From contig CABPSV020000156.1 of assembly GCA_902459845.2 (NCBI GenBank), positions 1 to 25,665 of the forward strand: a stretch of 25,665 nucleotides of DNA, read 5' to 3'. Below, piece by piece: positions 21,037 to 25,665 of this stretch (position 1 is its first letter; the number at the start of each line of letters is the position of its first letter). Source of the stretch: Hepatocystis sp. ex Piliocolobus tephrosceles (lineage: Eukaryota > Apicomplexa > Aconoidasida > Haemosporida > Plasmodiidae). The notes below the pieces were generated by a model. It did no database searches. It was not told the DNA's origin and saw only the letters and a program-made list of their open reading frames with translations. A program made the position numbers and the translations under genes.

Positions 21037-21106
21037 GTAATGCATCAATGCTAATGCATTAATGGTAATGCATTATTGGTAATGTATTAATGGTAATGTA
21101 TTAATG
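21037..21106. repeat. 14-bp tandem repeat, 5 copies (GTAATGCATTAATG)
   Basis: Five exact-period units start at 21037, 21051, 21065, 21079 and 21093. Copies with intact ATGCAT contain the palindrome TAATGCATTA. The array is less AT-extreme than its surroundings and lies in the divergent promoter region. Confidence 0.9.
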
Positions 21107-21431
21107 CCTGGCCTATGACATTAAGGATCAAAAATATTATTTTTTAAAACAGTTCATGTTCATGCGTGAAAATACTTTTTCTTATACACTTTTGGTAGTT
21201 CGATTTAGGTATGTACATACGAATATGTGCATATAAAATGATGTATACAAATATATATATATTTTTTTTTTTTTTTCTTAAAAAAAAAAAAAAAAAAATC
21301 AAAAATAAATAAAAAAATAAAAATAAATAAAGAAAAAAGCCGAATCATAGAAAAAAGAAAGAAGCACATATATGAAAAAAAAAATTAGAATTGTTAAGTA
21401 AATAGGCAAATGCGTAGGTAATTACACATGT

Positions 21432-21495
21432 AAATGAAAAAGCAAGCAAATGAATAAGCGAGCAAATGAAAAAGTGAGCAAATGAATAAGCAAGC
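21432..21495. repeat. 16-bp tandem repeat, 4 copies (AAATGAATAAGCAAGC)
   Basis: Units start at 21432, 21448, 21464 and 21480 and differ at a few positions (AAAAAG or ATAAG, GCAAGC, GCGAGC or GTGAGC). The strand shown is almost purely A/G with few T. Confidence 0.85.
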
Positions 21496-21606
21496 AAATA
21501 AATACATAAATAAACAATCATATAATCAAAAAATTAAATAAACGCAATAATAGAAAAACAAAAATAAAAAATAATGTACAAAATAATGGATATCTTCTGC
21601 ACATTT

Positions 21607-21786
21607 ATTAGCTCCTTTTTTTTTATTAGCTCCTTTTTTTTTATTAGCTCCTTTTTTTTTATTAGCTCCTTTTTTTTTATTAGCTCCTTTTTTTTTATTA
21701 GCTCCTTTTTTTTTATTAGTTCCTTTTTTTTTATTAGCTCCTTTTTTTTTATTAGCTCCTTTTTTTTTATTAGTTCCTTTTTTTTA
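21607..21786. repeat. 18-bp tandem repeat, about 10 copies (ATTAGCTCC plus T run)
   Basis: About ten units of ATTAGCTCC (ATTAGTTCC in two copies) separated by T9-like runs start at 21607 with a period of 18. Because 18 is a multiple of three, a plus-strand frame of FISSFF repeats appears. It lacks any non-repeat conserved part and is taken as non-coding. The array ends about 290 bases before the ATG at 22078. Confidence 0.92.
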
Positions 21787-22077
21787 TTTTTTTTTTTTTT
21801 TATATTACCTTACATTTTTAAAAATAAAAAAAATGTAATTCATGCAAATTAATTTTTTTTTTTGTCTACATATTACACACTTTTTAGATAGAAAAAATAA
21901 AAAAAAATACCATTTTATTATATATTAAAACAAGAAAAAACATAAAATATAAAAATATCTCCGTTATATACATACATGAAGTATGTTCAAACTATGTATG
22001 TTGTATTTTATTTTATTTTATTTTTTTTTTTTTTTTGTTTCAATTATCACAACATTTTTTTTGAGTATATATAAAAC

Positions 22078-22872
22078 ATGAACAATGTTTTATATTTTTA
22101 CTTAAGCATTTATGTTTATTTATTTGTAGCTTCATTATGCTACCAAATTGTTCACATAGATATGTTTGAAGAGATCCATGACCAGGATTTTAAGCAAGTT
22201 ACTTGTTCATGGAAATATTTCTGTTCTAAGCAATTTCACTTTTGTGAAAATGGTTGTAGCTTAAAAACAGAATTACAAAGAGGTTACAATTTGTTAAACA
22301 GTAAGTAAATATATGTACATATATGTGCGTACATTAATGTGTTTATTTTTTGTAAACCAATAAAATCAAAAAAAAAAAAAAAAACATTCAAAACATTCAA
22401 AACATTCAAAATATACAAAACAAAACATAGTATTATGTCACTCGTTTTTAAACTGAAAAATAAATTTTATCAAACCTAAGCACTATTTTTTTTCAACGCT
22501 GTGATTTTATTTCTGTTATGGTTTTTTTTTTTTTTATTTTTTAAAGCGGACACATTAAAAAATAATTGCTATTTTAACATCGAATGTGGTAATTACGATG
22601 TCTATTTTTATTCGGAGAAACCATCGTATATATTTTTTTTTTCTAAGCCATTTTTTCGTATTAGCGAAGATTTTACTTTCTATGTGTATCTGATTAAGCA
22701 GTAAGCACAGATAAACAAAATAAAAAATAAACACAACTAATAAGTTCGTATAACTTTTTTACACCCTCCCCCCTTTGTTTTTTAAATAAATAGATACATA
22801 TATATATATATATATATATATATTACATCGGTTTCGTTGTGCCCATTTTTTCTTCTCACATATAGTATAACC

Positions 22873-22911
<39 letters not shown>

Positions 22912-23186
22912 GGGACATTTTTCAAAGAAATGAATTTGTAGGAAAAAGTACTAAATCGGGGATAAACAGGTTTTTTGAGTATGCATTTAATAATTTTTAT
23001 AGTAATAAATTCAAGAGTTATTTGTTAAAATTTTTTAAAAAAATAAATAAATACAGGAAAATTATATCAAAATTATTCAAAAGAGGATTGATCAAATTAT
23101 TATTTTTTTTAGTTTTAATTCATATGATATTTTTTTACCTTTATATATATACATATTTAGAACTACACAACCGTGAACATACTTAA
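22078..23186 (+). CDS. Unrecognised secreted/membrane protein with six Cys, three exons
   Basis: Proposed exons are 22078-22300, 22547-22700 and 22928-23186, with donors GTAAGT and GTAAGC and AAG acceptors, in frame; the product is about 211 residues. Residues 1 to about 21 are hydrophobic (YFYLSIYVYLFVASLC) and look like a signal peptide or anchor. The following domain has Cys at 43, 49, 56, 60, 82 and 88, in the pattern C-x5-C-x6-C-x3-C then C-x5-C, which suggests a small disulfide-bonded fold. Exon 3 is strongly basic (FKSYLLKFFKKINKYRKII) and ends in a probable membrane segment (about 179-203, LIKLLFFLVLIHMIFFYLYI) and a short tail. The expected topology is type I, or two membrane spans. 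Exon 1 and 2 boundaries are well supported by canonical donors. Both acceptors have A at -3, less usual in Plasmodium; an alternative TAG acceptor at 22865 would shift frame and stop soon. I do not recognise the family. Confidence 0.62.
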
Positions 23187-23506
23187 TGTGTTCGTACGTG
23201 TGTATATTTAATTATTTTATATCGGGTGTAGTTACAAAATTCAATTTATACTTTTTATAATGGACACTATACGTATAAACATAATAGAAAAAAAAAAAAA
23301 ATTAAAAATGTTGGCTCGTAAATGTATAGACATATATATATGAACACTATATACGATTTGTTCATATTGGGCTATAACAAAAAAAATACATATATATATA
23401 TATATATATAAAGGGAGAGAGAGAGATATGGAGACTGTAAAAGAGTTAATTTTTTTTTTTTTTTTTTCACATGTTTGTAATTTAACAACGAATGATAATT
23501 TATCAA

Positions 23507-23538
<32 letters not shown>

Positions 23539-23876
23539 GCAAATTCGAAAATGAAAAATAACATGTTTTTTAATTAATTTTATGATTTTTATGCTAATTT
23601 TTATGGTATACATACGTATACAGACAACTTCACATTTTGTTACTTAAGTATATTTTTTTTTTTTTTTTTTAAGATATTACATAAACTTTTTCATAATTTT
23701 CCGTATGGCTAACTGTTTATCAGTTATCTCTTTGATGTATATACATACATGCATAACTGTTTGAATAACTGTTTGAGTAACTGTTTGAATAAATGTTTGA
23801 ATAAATGTTTGAATAAATGTTTGAATAAATGTTTGAATAATTAATAAAAACTTATTTTGATATAAAACACCCTTCC
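23187..23876. other. Convergent intergenic region between the membrane-protein and Asn-rich genes
   Basis: This contains both 3' UTRs. It shows an (AT)n tract followed by a GA-rich patch (GGGAGAGAGAGAGA near 23411), another (AT)n tract at about 23512-23538, T runs, and a 12-bp tandem repeat at the right end. No gene is supported. Confidence 0.7.
23759..23842. repeat. 12-bp tandem repeat, 7 copies (GTTTGAATAAAT)
   Basis: Units start at 23759 with a period of 12; the first two read GTTTGAATAACT and GTTTGAGTAACT. The array ends about 35 bases beyond the stop codon of the minus-strand gene, so it is in that gene's 3' UTR. Confidence 0.9.
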
Positions 23877-23979
23877 TTAAATATTGTTTACAAAGCTTTT
23901 AATGAGTTTACACTGTTTACTTGCGTCATTAACATTTTTATAACTATTATTATTATTACTATAACTATTACTATAACTA

Positions 23980-24010
<31 letters not shown>

Positions 24011-24779
24011 AACTATTATTATTATTATTATTATTATTATTGGTAACATCTTCATTTTTTATTTTATATACACTTTCGAAATGGGGATTTTCATTTTCAT
24101 ATTTATACATATGTGATTCATGATGATGGTGCGACAAATCATTAAAACTTTTTATTTTATTCGCAATTATATCAATATAACTTACTTGTTCATCTAATGA
24201 ACATTTACCATCTTCTGTATCGTTTGACGGAAATTTATAAATGTCGTTACTATTTATATGTTTATATTCGTTTGAATCATTTTTATTTATATAATAACTT
24301 TTGTTATAATAATAATTATTGTTTTCATTATCATCACATATTGAGCTTTGATTAATAAGACATATATTGCTAACATCCGTATTATTATTGTTGGTATGAT
24401 TATTGTTGGTATTATTATTGTTGGTATGATTATTGTTGGTATGATTATTGTCAGCATTGGTTACACCAATATCACTACTGTTAATATTAATATAATCAGA
24501 GTACTGTCTGATTAAACGTGCCGGTTTATATAAAGAACCATGGTCTACTGTTTGTTTAAAATAATCCTTACCATTTTTATTTACTGAAGTTTTATATTTA
24601 TTATTATAACTTGGGTTTTGGTTTTCAACTTTTGTTTTTGTTTTATTATTATCATTGCAATTATTATTGTGGAATTTTTTTTTTTTACATTTTGTAATAT
24701 TATTATTATTATTAATATTATTATTATTATTATTAATATTATTATTATTATTATTAATATTATTATTATTATCATTATC

Positions 24780-24824
<45 letters not shown>

Positions 24825-25665
24825 TGGACCCAAATCAGTTGAGTATAATACTTGGTCATAATCATTTCTGCTATTATGTAATTTCTCTATATTTATTTTA
24901 GTTTTTTTTTTATCATTTTTTACGCTTTTATTGTATTCATAACATAATTTATCTTCATCATTCACATTATTACAGTCGGTACTAATGGAATAATAGTTAT
25001 TGTTTTTGTTTGATACATTTGGGGTGGTCGTATTTTTGTTTGTTCCAGTTGAATTGATCATATTATTTCTGCTGAGCATTCTCTTTACATCACCATTTTC
25101 CAAATATATTCCACTACGTCCATTTAAAAATGGTTTGTCATCTTTATTATTCAAAGGAGGTACATTATTCAAAGGAGGTACATTATTCAAAGGAGATACA
25201 TTATTCAAAGGAGGTACATTATTCAAAGGAGGTACATTATTCAAAGGAGGTACATTATTCAAAGGAGGTACATTATTCAAAGTATGTACATTATTCAATG
25301 GATGTGCACTATTCGTTTTTATATTATATATACGTTCTTTATCGGTTATAAATTTACTTTTCACATATTCTGAATCATTTTTCACGTGTTTTATTGTATT
25401 TTCCATATTTTTATTTTGTTTTTCCAAACAATTAGGTGTTATAACTCTATTAAAATTTACAGTATTTTTTTCAGACTTAAGGTTTTTTAGGTATAAAGAA
25501 GAATCTGTTTGTTTTTTATTTTTTATTTTTTCGAGTTGTCCTTTAGAATCATTAATATTATATCTGTTGTTAGTCTCGCTACTGGTCCTGTTGTTAGTCT
25601 CGCTACTGGTCCTGTTGTTAGTCTCGCTACTGGTCCTGTTGTTAGTCTCGCTACTGGTCCTGTTG
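23877..25665 (-). CDS. Asn-rich low-complexity protein, N-terminus beyond the window
   Basis: The minus-strand frame ends at a TAA (23877-23879) and stays open to the right edge, giving about 595 visible residues. What looks like a start at 25427 is a TTG codon; the frame continues upstream without a stop (for example TVNFNRVITPNCLEKQ, and further out SKLNKLYLSSDTQKKN), so the gene is partial here. From the edge inward it has an RNNTESST repeat, a PPLNNV repeat, Asn/Asp tracts, NHTNNN units and SYSN-interrupted polyAsn near the C-terminus. Segments that are not low complexity, and so are candidates for conservation, are KPARLIRQYSDYININ, DGKCSLDEQVSYIDIIANKI, HHHHESHMYKYENENPHFES and the C-terminal DASKQCKLIKSFVNNI. 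No membrane span or known domain is visible. I do not recognise it. It is a Plasmodium-type hypothetical protein, convergent with the gene on its left. Confidence 0.8.
23950..24042 (-). repeat. PolyAsn with SYSN interruptions
   Basis: Trinucleotide ATT tracts on the plus strand (AAT on the coding strand) are broken by ATAACTATTACT-like units, encoding Asn runs punctuated by SYSN near the C-terminus of the Asn-rich protein. Confidence 0.85.
24370..24450 (-). repeat. NHTNNN/NNTNNN coding repeat
   Basis: Direct 15- to 18-base units with TTGTTGGTATGATTA or TTGTTGGTATTATTA on the plus strand encode NHTNN or NNTNN units, in about five copies, in the middle of the Asn-rich protein. Confidence 0.8.
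24699..24822 (-). repeat. Asn/Asp/Ile trinucleotide tract
   Basis: Long ATT and ATC trinucleotide runs on the plus strand encode alternating DN units, then INNNNNN blocks, in the Asn-rich protein. Apparent reading frames on the other strand (poly-Ile or poly-Leu) are shadows of this tract. Confidence 0.88.
25143..25304 (-). repeat. 18-bp coding repeat, 9 copies (PPLNNV)
   Basis: Nine 18-base units encode PPLNNV with variants HPLNNV, HTLNNV and SPLNNV; the last unit ends in K instead of V. Divergence is concentrated at the N-terminal end of the array, suggesting expansion at the other end. A plus-strand frame of VHYSKE repeats is its shadow. Confidence 0.95.
25564..25665 (-). repeat. 24-bp coding repeat at window edge, at least 4 copies (RNNTESST)
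   Basis: Nearly identical 24-base units (plus strand CTGTTGTTAGTCTCGCTACT then GGTC) run to the window edge and encode RNNTESST in the same minus-strand frame as the Asn-rich gene. The array is much richer in G+C than its surroundings, and its full size is outside the window. Confidence 0.92.

Larger units (their letters stand above)
20156..22077. other. Divergent intergenic region, about 1.9 kb, rich in tandem arrays
   Basis: This separates SRP68 (minus) from the small membrane-protein gene (plus) and should contain both promoters. It carries four distinct tandem arrays (20-, 14-, 16- and 18-bp units, listed separately), a T-rich block with GTCA/GTCAAT interruptions (about 20650-20825), an (AT)n tract (about 20863-20887), and a T run followed by an A run near 21260-21298. 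No gene is supported. Confidence 0.7.

Noticed and set aside
21607..21786. CRISPR-like regular spacing
   Set aside because: Units are directly adjacent with no unique spacers, in a eukaryotic genome; it is a minisatellite.
21574..21852. Plus-strand FISSFF-repeat frame as a gene
   Set aside because: Only an 18-bp minisatellite translation, with homopolymer Phe and no conserved flanks.
24581..24865. Poly-Ile and poly-Leu frames on both strands
   Set aside because: Shadows of the ATT/ATC trinucleotide tract that encodes Asn/Asp in the minus-strand gene.
25130..25351. Plus-strand VHYSKE-repeat frame
   Set aside because: Antisense shadow of the PPLNNV coding repeat.
1..25665. A novel multi-gene system, mobile element or horizontally acquired block
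   Set aside because: Gene content and order fit a conserved Plasmodium core locus. No transposase, integrase, restriction, toxin or other accessory signature is visible, and base composition is consistent throughout.

Overview
The window is a chromosome-internal stretch of a malaria parasite (Plasmodium) nuclear genome. The evidence is extreme A+T content, very long homopolymer A or T runs and (AT)n tracts between genes, Asn/Lys-rich low-complexity insertions in proteins, short introns with GTAAGT-like donors, and recognisable apicomplexan proteins (an alveolin and a RAP-type organelle protein). From memory, the order alveolin IMC1j, RNase P p30, NAC alpha, SRP68 matches the P. falciparum chromosome 6 segment around PF3D7_06214xx to 06219xx. 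I cannot fix the species; the abundance of short tandem repeats is compatible with several Plasmodium lineages.

Layout, left to right: (1) IMC1j-like alveolin, + strand, 994-2733. (2) RNase P/MRP p30 subunit, + strand, 4794-5924. (3) tRNA-Ser(UGA), - strand, 6672-6753. (4) a large four-exon RAP-type protein with a probable mitochondrial presequence, + strand, 7540-13794. (5) NAC alpha, three exons, + strand, 15570-16561. (6) SRP68, - strand, 17591-20155, convergent with NAC alpha. (7) an unrecognised three-exon, Cys-containing secretory/membrane protein, + strand, 22078-23186. (8) an Asn-rich protein on the - strand, 23877 to the right edge; its reading frame is still open at the edge, so its N-terminus lies outside the window.

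Several gene models come from splicing and start analysis rather than single reading frames. The RAP gene's last three exons, exons 2 and 3 of NAC alpha, and exon 3 of the small membrane protein are joined by canonical GT..AG introns that keep frame. Two apparent starts are TTG codons. The p30 start is moved to the ATG at 4794, and the last gene is treated as open-ended.

Functionally this is mostly core housekeeping: tRNA processing (RNase P p30 next to a tRNA gene), nascent-chain handling and ER targeting (NAC alpha next to SRP68), probable organellar RNA metabolism (RAP protein), and pellicle structure (alveolin). I see no mobile element, CRISPR array, gene cluster of an unknown system, or sign of horizontal transfer. 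The unusual features are dense short-period tandem repeats in coding, intronic and intergenic DNA, a T29/A30 homopolymer palindrome, repeat expansions inside conserved proteins such as SRP68, and the uncharacterised six-Cys membrane protein.
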